A stretch of DNA of 64,000 bases, taken from JASLQO01 sp002327525 (GTDB taxonomy: Bacteria > Pseudomonadota > Gammaproteobacteria > Pseudomonadales > Azotimanducaceae). The stretch lies in assembly GCA_030744435.1 (NCBI GenBank), contig JASLQO010000032.1, forward strand, positions 186,001 to 250,000. The letters are read 5' to 3'. This document shows positions 1 to 7,982 of the stretch, piece after piece. Position numbers and translations under genes: made by a program. The stretch's first letter is position 1; each line of letters starts with the position of its first letter. The notes under the pieces are model-generated. The model was not told the DNA's origin and did not search any database. It was given only the letters and a program-made list of their open reading frames with translations.

Positions 1-1
1 G

Positions 2-826
2 TTGGCGGTGGCTATGGGCGCGCTCATCAACTGGATTCGTATCTTCTTGATCGTCCTGGCCGGCTACTACGGCGGGATGGACCACATCCTCGTGCACGAG
101 CACGTCTGGTTCGGCTGGGTGGTGTTTGCCATCTTGTACCTTCCTTACATGTGGCTGCTGATGAGAAAGGTGGGCGAAAGACGCACTCCAACGCAATCCG
201 GCGTGTTCCGCGGCAGAGTCTCCCTGTCACGCCTGGCGATCGCGCTGCTCGCCGCCATCGGCATACCCCTCATCGCACATGCGATAACGTGGCGGGGTGA
301 GGACCTGCCGGTGCATGACATCGTCCTTCCCGAAAAGGTCGGCGAATATCACAAGCACGACAGCGCGAAGATCGTATGGTCACCCTGGTTTCGGAAGGCG
401 GATCACCGCGAATGGACCGGGTACCGGTCCGATTCGCACACCCTGTACGCCTACACGGCCACCTACCAGCGCCAGGGAGAACCCGGTGAAGTGATAAACA
501 GTGTCAACAGACTGTACGGTCGTAAATGGCGTCAGATCGGTGAAAGCAGAGTGCTCACAGATCCGCCTACAACCGAGATACTGCTATCGCATCGGTCGAC
601 GTCACGGCCCATGCTGCTGTGGTACTGGTACCTGATAGGCGATCGGCGTGTCGCGCTTGACTGGGAAGCGAAGCTCGAGCAGATGCGGCAAATGCTACTC
701 GGCAGACGAGACGCACGGGTCGTGGTGCTGGCCAGTCCCTGCGAGCAGCTTACGCAAAGCGCCGAGCCGAGCTGTCAACAGGCACGCACCCGCATCGAGA
801 TTCTCAGCCAGGCCATCATCGAGTAG
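2..826 (+). CDS. xrtA: Exosortase A with EpsI domain, 3' part only
   Basis: The visible 274 codons are the C-terminal part of a fused exosortase A/EpsI protein; the 5' end, including the catalytic cysteine, lies outside the window. Exosortases are inner-membrane transpeptidase-like enzymes that process PEP-CTERM proteins. The fragment opens with the last conserved exosortase elements: an Arg in NWIRIF (fragment residues 10-15) and a His in HVWFGW (34-39), inside a membrane segment (about 9-53). A second membrane helix (about 76-95) leads into a periplasmic EpsI-like domain (about 100-274), with the W-S-P-W-F pattern, a YAYTATYQ strand and a GEVINSVNRLYG segment. The sugar transferase 568 bp downstream on the same strand belongs to the PEP-CTERM-associated type, which supports the call. 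The first codon shown is not the true start. Assignment rests on remembered family patterns. Confidence 0.85.
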   Translation: MAVAMGALINWIRIFLIVLAGYYGGMDHILVHEHVWFGWVVFAILYLPYMWLLMRKVGERRTPTQSGVFRGRVSLSRLAIALLAAIGIPLIAHAITWRGEDLPVHDIVLPEKVGEYHKHDSAKIVWSPWFRKADHREWTGYRSDSHTLYAYTATYQRQGEPGEVINSVNRLYGRKWRQIGESRVLTDPPTTEILLSHRSTSRPMLLWYWYLIGDRRVALDWEAKLEQMRQMLLGRRDARVVVLASPCEQLTQSAEPSCQQARTRIEILSQAIIE

Positions 827-1394
827 CGCAGGCCACCAGCTTATCGAACCCCGAACCCGCCTCCTGAACGCCGTCCCTGGCTGATCTGATATGCGCATAA
901 TATATATTATGTTAAATAATATATTTCTCAGCCGTGAAAGCGGGTGTTGGCCTTCCCCGCCCACAGGCACGTTTTCTCGCCTGCGCTATCTGATACAGAA
1001 TCCCCGGTAGCCATGGCTTGAAACATCGACGAGCTCACTCCTGAAATTCACCGCACTACGCGAAGCTGTCCGTTCAAACCACCAGTTCGAGCAAGCTGTT
1101 CAGGGATAAAAGTTTTGTTGATGCGTATTGTCCTTTTTCGGTCGCCTTCCAAAAAAAAAAAAAGGCCACGACACGCCAATTGGGGTCATATTCAGCCACT
1201 CGCTAGGATTCGAGAAGTGACCGTGGACGGCATTATGTTGAATTGACGCTTCCAACCGACCTGCTCGCGCCGAGAACACGGCACCACGTCCTCACATCTC
1301 GCTGACCAATATTCGCGGCCTCACCCTCTATAATGTTCGCCACATGGGCAGCGCACTGTGCGTGCCCGAAACTGGATTCAGGAACACTCGAACC
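827..1394. other. Non-coding gap between exosortase and sugar transferase
   Basis: No convincing gene in about 570 bp. It contains an AT-rich inverted repeat (902-924) and a run of 13 A residues at 1151-1163. A promoter for the sugar transferase probably lies here, but I could not identify clear -35/-10 or -24/-12 boxes. Confidence 0.5.
902..924. repeat. AT-rich inverted repeat
   Basis: Perfect 9-bp arms ATATATTAT (902-910) and ATAATATAT (916-924) around GTTAA. The base composition is very unlike the GC-rich surroundings. It could be an operator or promoter element, or a weak RNA hairpin. There is no direct evidence of function. Confidence 0.5.
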
Positions 1395-2819
1395 GTGCCC
1401 TACGTCAGGATCCTCAGGCATTACATACACACGCCTTACCTGTTCATGGCGCTCAGTGATCTCATCGCCGTGGCGGGCGCAGCCTATCTCGGCTACTTCA
1501 CCCAGTTCTTTTCGTTTCCGCCGTTGCTCGAATACGCACCATCGGCGTTCGCCTTTGCCGTGTTCATCGTGGTGGCGATGGCCGCCATGGGAGTTTACGG
1601 GGCGCGTATTCGCGAGGGATTGTCCAGTGTGCTGCTGCGCACGGCTGTGTCCATTTTCCTGCTGGGCACGCTGGCCACGGCCGCGGTCTCCTATGTGGCG
1701 CCCTTCACCGCGCTCGAGAGCCGCAGCGTTCTGCTGTTTTCATCCATCGAGGCATTCGTTCTCGTCGCCGGGTTGCGCATATTCACATCTACCCTGATCA
1801 GCGAAGATGCCATGAAAAAGCGCGTACTGGTGCTGGGTACCGGTGCGCGCGCCGCCAAGATCGCCTCGCGCATGCGGCGCAAATCAGACCGACGCGGTTT
1901 CGTCCTGCTCGGTTTTCTGAAACTCGGGGAATACGATTCGGTCAGCGAATACGGGGCGCGTGTGGCGCAGGCCAACGAACCGCTGAAGGACTACTGCCTG
2001 CAGCACAAGGTGGATGAGATCGTGGTCGCCATGGACGATCGCCGCCGGCACGACGACGAGACGCAAGCCGGCGGCCTGCCGCTCGAGGAACTGCTGGAAT
2101 GCCGTCTGTCCGGTATCGAGGTATGTGAAGTACAGGAGTTCGTCGAGCGTGAAGCATCCCGCCTCGATGTCGATTTGCTGCAGCCATACTGGCTGGTATT
2201 CCAGGACGGTTTCGTGAACAGTGCTGGGCGTGCGATCACCAAGCGCAGCTTCGATGTCGTCGCCGCCGCCAGCCTCATCGCGCTGACCTGGCCCATCGCC
2301 GGTTTCGCAGTGATCGTGCTGACGTTCATGCGTCTGCGCGGCAAGGGTTCCGTGATCTACCGCCAGCGCCGGGTCGGTCTCGATGGTGTGACATTCAACC
2401 TGCTGAAGTTCCGAAGCATGTTGCCTGACGACGTAGAGGACGGCGAGCGGTTCGCCTCGCTGGAGGATCCGCGAGTCACACGCTTCGGAGCCTTCATTCG
2501 CATGACCCGCATCGATGAGCTACCACAACTGGTCAACGTCTTGCGCGGCGACATGAGTTTCGTCGGTCCGCGCCCGGAGCGTCCTGGACATGTGCGCACG
2601 TTCGAGGCCGACATCCCCTACTATGGCCAGCGCCACCGCATCAAGCCCGGCATCACCGGATGGGCCCAGCTTTGCTATCCATACGGCGCATCGCTGGACG
2701 ATGCCAAGGAAAAACTACAGTACGACCTCTACTATCTGAAGAACAACAGCTTACTACTGGATCTCACCATTCTGCTGCAGACCGTCGAGGTGGTGCTCAT
2801 CGGTGAAGGGGCGCGCTGA
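1395..2819 (+). CDS. PEP-CTERM-associated polyprenyl-phosphate sugar transferase
   Basis: Inner-membrane glycosyl-1-phosphate transferase that would attach the first sugar to undecaprenyl phosphate and so start exopolysaccharide repeat-unit synthesis. It has several N-terminal membrane helices (about residues 10-130), a Rossmann-like region beginning RVLVLGTGARA (about 140), and a C-terminal bacterial sugar-transferase domain starting KRSFDVV (about 281). That domain shows the diagnostic KFRSM, RIDELPQLVNVLRGDMS, GPRPER and KPGITGWAQL stretches. The length of 474 residues and the N-terminal RILRHYIH pattern fit the PEP-CTERM-associated subfamily (TIGR03013). I prefer GTG 1395, which has AGGA about 11 bases upstream and places the RILRHY motif at the N terminus; an in-frame ATG at 1344 would add 17 residues. 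It probably acts with the nucleotide-sugar genes at 39-51 kb. Confidence 0.88.
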   Translation: MPYVRILRHYIHTPYLFMALSDLIAVAGAAYLGYFTQFFSFPPLLEYAPSAFAFAVFIVVAMAAMGVYGARIREGLSSVLLRTAVSIFLLGTLATAAVSYVAPFTALESRSVLLFSSIEAFVLVAGLRIFTSTLISEDAMKKRVLVLGTGARAAKIASRMRRKSDRRGFVLLGFLKLGEYDSVSEYGARVAQANEPLKDYCLQHKVDEIVVAMDDRRRHDDETQAGGLPLEELLECRLSGIEVCEVQEFVEREASRLDVDLLQPYWLVFQDGFVNSAGRAITKRSFDVVAAASLIALTWPIAGFAVIVLTFMRLRGKGSVIYRQRRVGLDGVTFNLLKFRSMLPDDVEDGERFASLEDPRVTRFGAFIRMTRIDELPQLVNVLRGDMSFVGPRPERPGHVRTFEADIPYYGQRHRIKPGITGWAQLCYPYGASLDDAKEKLQYDLYYLKNNSLLLDLTILLQTVEVVLIGEGAR

Positions 2820-2878
2820 AATGTAACCAATTACTGTGACAGACCCTGCGGGAGATCGATCGGATGTGAGACCGACAC

Positions 2879-3201
2879 ATGGAAGATGAAACCCCACCGC
2901 CCTCCTCCTCCATGGATTGCGCAACGCCGGCTGCGGATGAGCCGCGAGTGTCGATCAACGAGGACGAGACATCGGTAACGCGGCTGCGCCTCGTGTGGGA
3001 GGTCCTATTTTTTCAAATGAAGCTGGCGGCTGACGGAATCAAGGAGCTGTGGCTGAGCCCCTGTCCATTGTCGCTGGATTGCTCGGGCTGATAGCCGGAG
3101 GTGATCGTCCGGATCAGTACTTCAGACGCCTGCTGATAGCCGGTCGCACCAAAAACCAGCGCACGTTGTTCCACCGCGCAATGGCTGCTACTGGAGCTTG
3201 A
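2879..3201 (+). pseudogene. Small conserved-type protein, frameshifted
   Basis: The first frame (ATG 2879) runs about 60 codons, through LRLVWEVLFFQMKLAADGIKELWLSP, then ends at 3091 in unrelated residues. The continuation, SIVAGLLGLIAGG then DRPDQYFRRLLIAGR and a basic tail, is open in another + frame to TGA 3199-3201. The two parts join at about 3056-3068 into one protein of about 107 residues: an acidic N terminus, an amphipathic helix, a short membrane-like helix and a basic end. A one-base indel would explain this, either a real mutation or a sequence error. The function is not known to me. It converges on gspM, whose stop at 3188-3190 it overlaps slightly. Confidence 0.6.
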
Positions 3202-3697
3202 CCTGTGCGTTCACATACCCCGGTGCATCCTCGCCGTTCACCGTGATCCGTACGACCTGCACGCCGTTGTTGCGCTGCAGCTGATGCAGCCACGCGAGCA
3301 CGGAGTTGAACGGTTGCTCTTCCAGCACCACGTTTACCGCAGTGCTTCCGGATTCGGGCTGCAAGCGGCTCAGTTTGAGGCCGTTGGACCGCGCGGTTCT
3401 GGTGATGACGGGAATGCGCGCCCCGCCACCCCTGGTGTTGCTTTGCTGCGCCACCATTTCCCGCGCGCGCTGTTCGTTGAGGTGCAGCCAGTCCAGTGCG
3501 TTCTGTGCGTTGTGGCGGCGGTTCTCCTCTAGCATGTGCCAATCGCTCAAGGGCTTGAACACCCCGAGCCACACGAACGTGATGACGATCAGTACCGCAA
3601 GGCCGGCAATGACAAGGCGCTCGTTCGGTTCCCGCCCGAAGAACCAGCGCCCAGCCGACGTCGCTCTGAATTGCTGTTCGATAGATTCCAGCATCAC
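3188..3697 (-). CDS. gspM: Type II secretion system protein M
   Basis: GspM is a bitopic inner-membrane assembly-platform subunit that partners GspL and GspF. The protein has 169 residues, the usual size. It shows a short cytoplasmic N terminus, one membrane helix (LVIAGLAVLIVITFVWLGVF, about 28-48), a helical stretch rich in Gln/Arg/Asn, and a C-terminal ferredoxin-like domain (about 90-169) with alternating strands. The start ATGA overlaps the gspL stop by 4 bp, so the two are translationally coupled. It is the last gene of the gspE-to-M run. No gspN follows. Confidence 0.9.
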   Translation of the reverse strand: MMLESIEQQFRATSAGRWFFGREPNERLVIAGLAVLIVITFVWLGVFKPLSDWHMLEENRRHNAQNALDWLHLNEQRAREMVAQQSNTRGGGARIPVITRTARSNGLKLSRLQPESGSTAVNVVLEEQPFNSVLAWLHQLQRNNGVQVVRITVNGEDAPGYVNAQVKLQ

Positions 3698-4959
3698 GAA
3701 GTGCTCAGCCGCATACGGGCGCGCACACCCCCTTCGACTTCCTCTGCGGAAGAGATTTCCGCGTTGACGCCTCGTGCTGCGAGTGATTCCTTGAGCTGAT
3801 CGAGATCCTCGTAGCGCGCGAGCCTCAGATCGGCGGAGAGCTCCGAGCGCCCCTCGGCGTAGTTGAGTCCGAGCACGGTCACCGAGTTGTCGCTGACGGC
3901 CGCCAGGTCTGCGACATATTCGATGAAACCCCTGCCACCGGGATCCTGCACAGCTTCACCCAGACGTGCGGCCAGGCGTCGGCGCACGGTTCTGGGCGTG
4001 GCCGTCTGGTCATTGGGGAAGAGGTCGCGGTACAGGGCGAGCGATTCGGCCTCGAGACGATTGGCCTGCGTGGAAGACCACAGGCCCTGTGCGACCAACG
4101 CCACGGCGAAAATGACCAGCCACACCGCGGCCAGTGCGGCGACGCTCTTCCAGCGCGCCGCATCGGGATCGCTCTTGCGCCGTACCGCATATGGTCCTTG
4201 CAGCAGGTTGGTGGCCTCTGCGACCGGCCAGCGCGCGGCGAGTAGAACGAGGATCGAACCCTGGGTCGCATCCATGTCTATTTCGATATCCCTGCCGCCC
4301 ACCTGATCCCGTTCCGGCCCGGACAGCTCCCCGCCGATGACCTGTATTCTTTCCAGGGTCTCTGCTTCGAGCACGATGTTCAGATTCTCGCGATCGAGCA
4401 TTGCGGCCTGGTCCTCCGTGCGCACCAGCACCTGATCCCCGTCGATGAGGAGGCTGATCTCACCCGGAGCACTCGGCAGCAATTCCGTTTCCGGCAGCAG
4501 ATAGCCGGGCGCGAAACCCATGGAAGTGAAACAGTTCACCCAGTTTTCGATCAGGTCCGTCGCAATCACCGAGCACGGTACCGACATGCCTCGCTGCGGC
4601 ATCCCTGGCGGTAGCGCGATATGGACCTCTTCGATGTCGTCGGCGATGAATTCCTCGATGACGAACGGCAGTGCCCGGCGCATCTGTCCGGCGCTGGCAC
4701 CTGGCACTTGTGCGACGGTCGTGAAGACGAACTCGTTGGGTACCAGAACGATGATGTTTCCGGGATCAGTTATCCAATCGACGGTGGGATCCGCCAGATC
4801 TCTTAGCCCTCGGTAGTCGGTTCTGCCATTGGCGCGCTCGCCACCGTCGTCCTCTACGATCAGCCATTCGCAGTCGATGGAGAAGGTCTCGTATCCTTCG
4901 CCTTCCTCGTCGGTGATCGGGATCGCGGGTGTTAGCACCCTTAGAAAGAGAGTTGGCAT
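3694..4959 (-). CDS. gspL: Type II secretion system protein L
   Basis: GspL links the cytoplasmic ATPase GspE to the inner-membrane platform. The 421 residues contain an actin-like cytoplasmic domain (about 1-260; VPNEFVFTTVAQVPGAS and MRRALPFVIEEFI are typical), a membrane helix near 270-293 (VWLVIFAVALVAQGLW), and a small periplasmic domain related to that of GspM. The order L then M, with a 4-bp overlap, is standard for this system. A 64-bp gap separates it from gspK. Confidence 0.92.
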   Translation of the reverse strand: MPTLFLRVLTPAIPITDEEGEGYETFSIDCEWLIVEDDGGERANGRTDYRGLRDLADPTVDWITDPGNIIVLVPNEFVFTTVAQVPGASAGQMRRALPFVIEEFIADDIEEVHIALPPGMPQRGMSVPCSVIATDLIENWVNCFTSMGFAPGYLLPETELLPSAPGEISLLIDGDQVLVRTEDQAAMLDRENLNIVLEAETLERIQVIGGELSGPERDQVGGRDIEIDMDATQGSILVLLAARWPVAEATNLLQGPYAVRRKSDPDAARWKSVAALAAVWLVIFAVALVAQGLWSSTQANRLEAESLALYRDLFPNDQTATPRTVRRRLAARLGEAVQDPGGRGFIEYVADLAAVSDNSVTVLGLNYAEGRSELSADLRLARYEDLDQLKESLAARGVNAEISSAEEVEGGVRARMRLSTS

Positions 4960-5023
4960 TCCGTTTCGCTTCTCTTAGCTGGCTTGAATCCGTTGTCTGT
5001 GTCTTGATCGGCCCATGCGCCTT

Positions 5024-6025
5024 TCAGAGAACGCGGTCGTCTCGCTCCGAGGCATTGGTCCCGGCACGGGCAGTAGCCTCATCGTCGATCGCCAGCGCCG
5101 AGCGGAAATCTCTGCCCATGTCCCGTTGCAGGAGCGTAATGCGTCCGTCTTCCGGGTCTCTGTGCAGCAACGATGTTAGCACAGCGGTACTGTCGCCAAT
5201 CTGTGCGCGTACCTGTACCTCAAAATACGCACTGGTGACTTTCAAGACTTGTGCGACAGGTACCAGTTCCTGAAAGTTCTGTGTGAACTCGCCCACGTCT
5301 TCGAACTCACGCGGCTCCTCAGCTAGTGCGACGAGTCCCATCTCGTCCACATTGTCGTTCAACGCGCTCAGAACCTGTGGCGATGCAGTGTTTACGTTCA
5401 GCCACAACTCATCGTCCGGCAAAACGCAGATATGCGGCGCGAGAACCTCCATGACCTCCGCGTCCATCCCCTTGACCAGGGTGCTTTCCGAGACATGACC
5501 GGCGAGCTGGTTTGCCGCGCGATACGGTACCTCTTCGAGCAGATAGTCGCCATCTTCCGCGCCGAAACCGGTGATGTCCTCGTCGGCATCCACCCAGTCG
5601 CGCCACGCATCCGCCAGGGGTTCCGGCAGCGACAGATTGCGTAACAGGCGTTTGAATTGGACCATCACCTGCTCGTTCGATTCGTGGCCGAGGGCGTTCA
5701 TATTGAAGCAGTGGTTGAGCTCGCTCACGCTCATCTCCAGTTTTCCGCCATCGTCGAGGTCGAACGGCATCAGCGGCTGGGCCCAGTCTTCCATAAGGGT
5801 ATCGTACGCCGGATCTGTCTCCGAGAAGTCCTCGAACAGAATCTGGCGCGCGAAGGTTTCCGCGCCCAGTGCATAAGCGAGTGCCTGGTCGTAGCCGAAG
5901 CCATTGCGGCTCTGGGCTATTGCGAGACTGTGCCGCTCGACCAGTTGATAGACCACAGCCGTGAGCAATGCGACCACGAGCAGCACGCTCACCAGCACCA
6001 CGCCCCGAGACCGCCGCGCTTTCAT
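5024..6025 (-). CDS. gspK: Type II secretion minor pseudopilin K
   Basis: GspK is the large minor pseudopilin that caps the pseudopilus tip with GspI and GspJ. The prepilin leader is MKARRSRG, followed by the hydrophobic helix VVLVSVLLVVALLTAVVYQL; no Glu sits at position +5, as is usual for GspK. A large globular domain follows, with NVNTASPQVLSAL, a helix-hairpin-helix-like GspK hallmark. I chose ATG 6025 because it forms an ATGA overlap with the gspJ stop and places the leader correctly. The longer in-frame start at 6049 would add eight residues inside gspJ. The predicted length is 333 residues, within the family range. Confidence 0.92.
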   Translation of the reverse strand: MKARRSRGVVLVSVLLVVALLTAVVYQLVERHSLAIAQSRNGFGYDQALAYALGAETFARQILFEDFSETDPAYDTLMEDWAQPLMPFDLDDGGKLEMSVSELNHCFNMNALGHESNEQVMVQFKRLLRNLSLPEPLADAWRDWVDADEDITGFGAEDGDYLLEEVPYRAANQLAGHVSESTLVKGMDAEVMEVLAPHICVLPDDELWLNVNTASPQVLSALNDNVDEMGLVALAEEPREFEDVGEFTQNFQELVPVAQVLKVTSAYFEVQVRAQIGDSTAVLTSLLHRDPEDGRITLLQRDMGRDFRSALAIDDEATARAGTNASERDDRVL

Positions 6026-6627
6026 GGACCGACCACCGGTATGGACCACAGCCGTTCGATCTCCCCAAACGGCTCGATCTCCAGGCGCACCATCAGACCG
6101 ACGACACTGGCATTGGCCTCATCGGCATTTTCCTCCGCGCGCGGCCAGAAAGCGTGTTCGTCGCCCGACGCATCGAACACGACAAACTCGGCCTGCTTCA
6201 CCTTCGTGAGCAGCTTCTGGCGAAACGGCTCGGAGTCCTGAGCACGGTCGAGGACATTCCAGTACAACCGATAGAGATCACCCTCCTCCACGGTGTAGGC
6301 GACGCGCTGCAATTCGGCACGCTTGTGCTGCAGGGGGTTGCGCCATCCCGTGCGGGTAAATTCGATGGCGCCATTCGAACCGATGAGCAGGGGCTGCATA
6401 GGGTCGCCCAGCATGTCGCGGATACCTCTCGAGGAAAGCTGAATCAGATCGCGCTTGATCATCAGCATCGCACGCTGCATCTCCACCAGCCGTCCATCGC
6501 GCTCACTCACGCGGGCGTGATTCTCGACCGTGCTCGATACCAGCCGGGCCGAGATGACGCCAACCAGCGCAAATACGGAGAGTGCAACCAGCATCTCCAC
6601 CAGCGTGAATCCTCTCGGGCAGCGCAT
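6022..6627 (-). CDS. gspJ: Type II secretion minor pseudopilin J
   Basis: This is a minor pseudopilin of the T2SS tip complex. The leader MRCPRG precedes FTLVEMLVALSVF, the type IV prepilin methylation signature with Glu at +5, cleaved by a GspO/PilD peptidase that is not in this window. The 201-residue length and the body pattern (MQRAMLMIKRDLIQLSSR; IEFTRTGWRNPL) match GspJ. It overlaps gspI by one base at the start and gspK by 4 bp at the end, so it is embedded in one operon. Confidence 0.93.
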   Translation of the reverse strand: MRCPRGFTLVEMLVALSVFALVGVISARLVSSTVENHARVSERDGRLVEMQRAMLMIKRDLIQLSSRGIRDMLGDPMQPLLIGSNGAIEFTRTGWRNPLQHKRAELQRVAYTVEEGDLYRLYWNVLDRAQDSEPFRQKLLTKVKQAEFVVFDASGDEHAFWPRAEENADEANASVVGLMVRLEIEPFGEIERLWSIPVVGP

Positions 6628-7025
6628 CAGTATTGCCCCACGAACGTGATCATTGTGTCGAGCGGACCGATCTGATCACCGTCGATCAGTTCGTAGACGG
6701 ACGTTTCCACCCGCCACATCGACTCGCTGTCAGTGTCCGTAACGTCGACTTCCACCAACCACTCGCGCCCCGCCATCAGAACCCGCTCACTATCGTTGTC
6801 AACTGAGAGCGGTTGTGCCGATTTGATCTGTTCCATCTGCAGGCGGTTGAGGTGATTCTCGCCCACCCAGTGCGCCATGGTGCGGCGCTCGAGCGTATAC
6901 ATCTGAGAAACCACATTGCCTATGGAGCTACTCACCATCACCCCCGCGATGGCGACCACGATGATGGCGATCAGCACTTCAACCAGCGTGAATCCCCGGC
7001 TTTTCCCACACCTTATACGCATCAC
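6627..7025 (-). CDS. gspI: Type II secretion minor pseudopilin I
   Basis: Minor pseudopilin I nucleates the tip complex with GspJ and GspK. It carries the prepilin motif RGFTLVEVLIAIIVVAIAG near residue 11 and a short body with MAHWVGENHLNRLQME and REWLVEVDVTDT, typical of GspI. The length of 132 residues is usual. It overlaps the preceding gspH by 4 bp and the following gspJ by one base. Confidence 0.93.
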   Translation of the reverse strand: MMRIRCGKSRGFTLVEVLIAIIVVAIAGVMVSSSIGNVVSQMYTLERRTMAHWVGENHLNRLQMEQIKSAQPLSVDNDSERVLMAGREWLVEVDVTDTDSESMWRVETSVYELIDGDQIGPLDTMITFVGQY

Positions 7026-7525
7026 CGTCTTTCCCGGTCGACCGTCGTCGCTGAGAGACCGTCGTTATTTATCCACCAAGGATCAGTTTCCCATTCGCCT
7101 TCCACCCTCCAGGAAAACGGTGTGGCCTCACCGTGTGAGAACAGCACTATCCCAGGAAGGTCTTTCTTACCATAGCGTTCGAGATCGATGCCTTCCGTGT
7201 TCAAGTAGAAACGGACCGGTACCTGGGGTCGTTCCGCGACGAATGGGCGATAATCCTGCTCCACCCATTTGCGCTCCGCGGCATCGAACTCGACGAAACG
7301 GTAGTCGTCACCATCGAGGCGCACCCCCCACTCCGTGTTTCGCTGTAGTGCATACTGGCGCGCGTGCTCGATGCGGATGGCAATGCGCTCAGCGATACCT
7401 TTGAGTTGTTTTTCCTTGTCCGCGCCCGTCGCACCCAACACCACCGTTCCGGTGAGCACGGCCATGATGGTCATCACCACCAGGATCTCCAGCAGCGAAA
7501 AGCCGTGTTGCGATGAAGAGCGCAC
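7022..7525 (-). CDS. gspH: Type II secretion minor pseudopilin H
   Basis: Pseudopilin H of the T2SS. The N terminus has the prepilin signature HGFSLLEILVVMTIMAVLTG with Glu at +5. The body contains IAIRIEHARQYALQRNTEWGVRL, the conserved part of the GspH/XcpU domain, and a strand-rich C terminus (167 residues). It lies 14 bp after the gspG stop, in order G-H-I-J-K. Confidence 0.92.
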   Translation of the reverse strand: MRSSSQHGFSLLEILVVMTIMAVLTGTVVLGATGADKEKQLKGIAERIAIRIEHARQYALQRNTEWGVRLDGDDYRFVEFDAAERKWVEQDYRPFVAERPQVPVRFYLNTEGIDLERYGKKDLPGIVLFSHGEATPFSWRVEGEWETDPWWINNDGLSATTVDRERR

Positions 7526-7539
7526 CCACCACGCTCCGG

Positions 7540-7977
7540 TCAGATTCCCCCGTAGCGGATGTCGGCGTTGATGCCCTCACCGCCTTCATCGCCATCCGCA
7601 CCGAAGGAATACAACACAAAGTTGCTGTTGGTGCGTTCGTACTGATACGGAGAGCCCCAGGGATCACTCGGCAGTTTCTTGATGTACCCCTCCGGGTTCC
7701 AGTTCTTTGGCTCCGGGAATCCACTGGGTTTGGTGACCAGCGCATCGAGCCCCTGGTCGGTCGACGGATAGTTGAAATTGTCGAGACGGTATAGATCGAG
7801 AGCGCTTGAGAGGTTGCGCAGATCACTCTGAGCCGCCGTCATGCGAGCCTGATCGGGACGCCCCATGAGATTAGGTACTATCACGGCTCCGAGGATACCG
7901 AGGATGACCACGACGATGAGAATCTCCATGAGTGTGAAACCCTGTGCGGGCGTTAGGTAGGCGCGATTTCGGGACAT
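7540..7977 (-). CDS. gspG: Type II secretion major pseudopilin G
   Basis: This is the main subunit of the T2SS pseudopilus. I start it at ATG 7977, giving 145 residues, the normal GspG length. A longer in-frame reading back to 8523 exists only because that frame happens to stay open through gspF. After the leader comes QGFTLMEILIVVVILGILG (Glu +5), then the GspG hallmarks PNLMGRPDQARMTAAQSDL, LDLYRLDNFNYPSTDQGLDA, and LPSDPWGSPYQYE near the C-terminal calcium-binding loop. It starts five bases after the gspF stop. Confidence 0.96.
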   Translation of the reverse strand: MSRNRAYLTPAQGFTLMEILIVVVILGILGAVIVPNLMGRPDQARMTAAQSDLRNLSSALDLYRLDNFNYPSTDQGLDALVTKPSGFPEPKNWNPEGYIKKLPSDPWGSPYQYERTNSNFVLYSFGADGDEGGEGINADIRYGGI

Positions 7978-7982
7978 AACAA

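Noticed and set aside
950..990. Sigma-54-type promoter (GGCAC-N5-CTCGC) near 965
   Set aside because: The -12 element does not match and the spacing support is weak.
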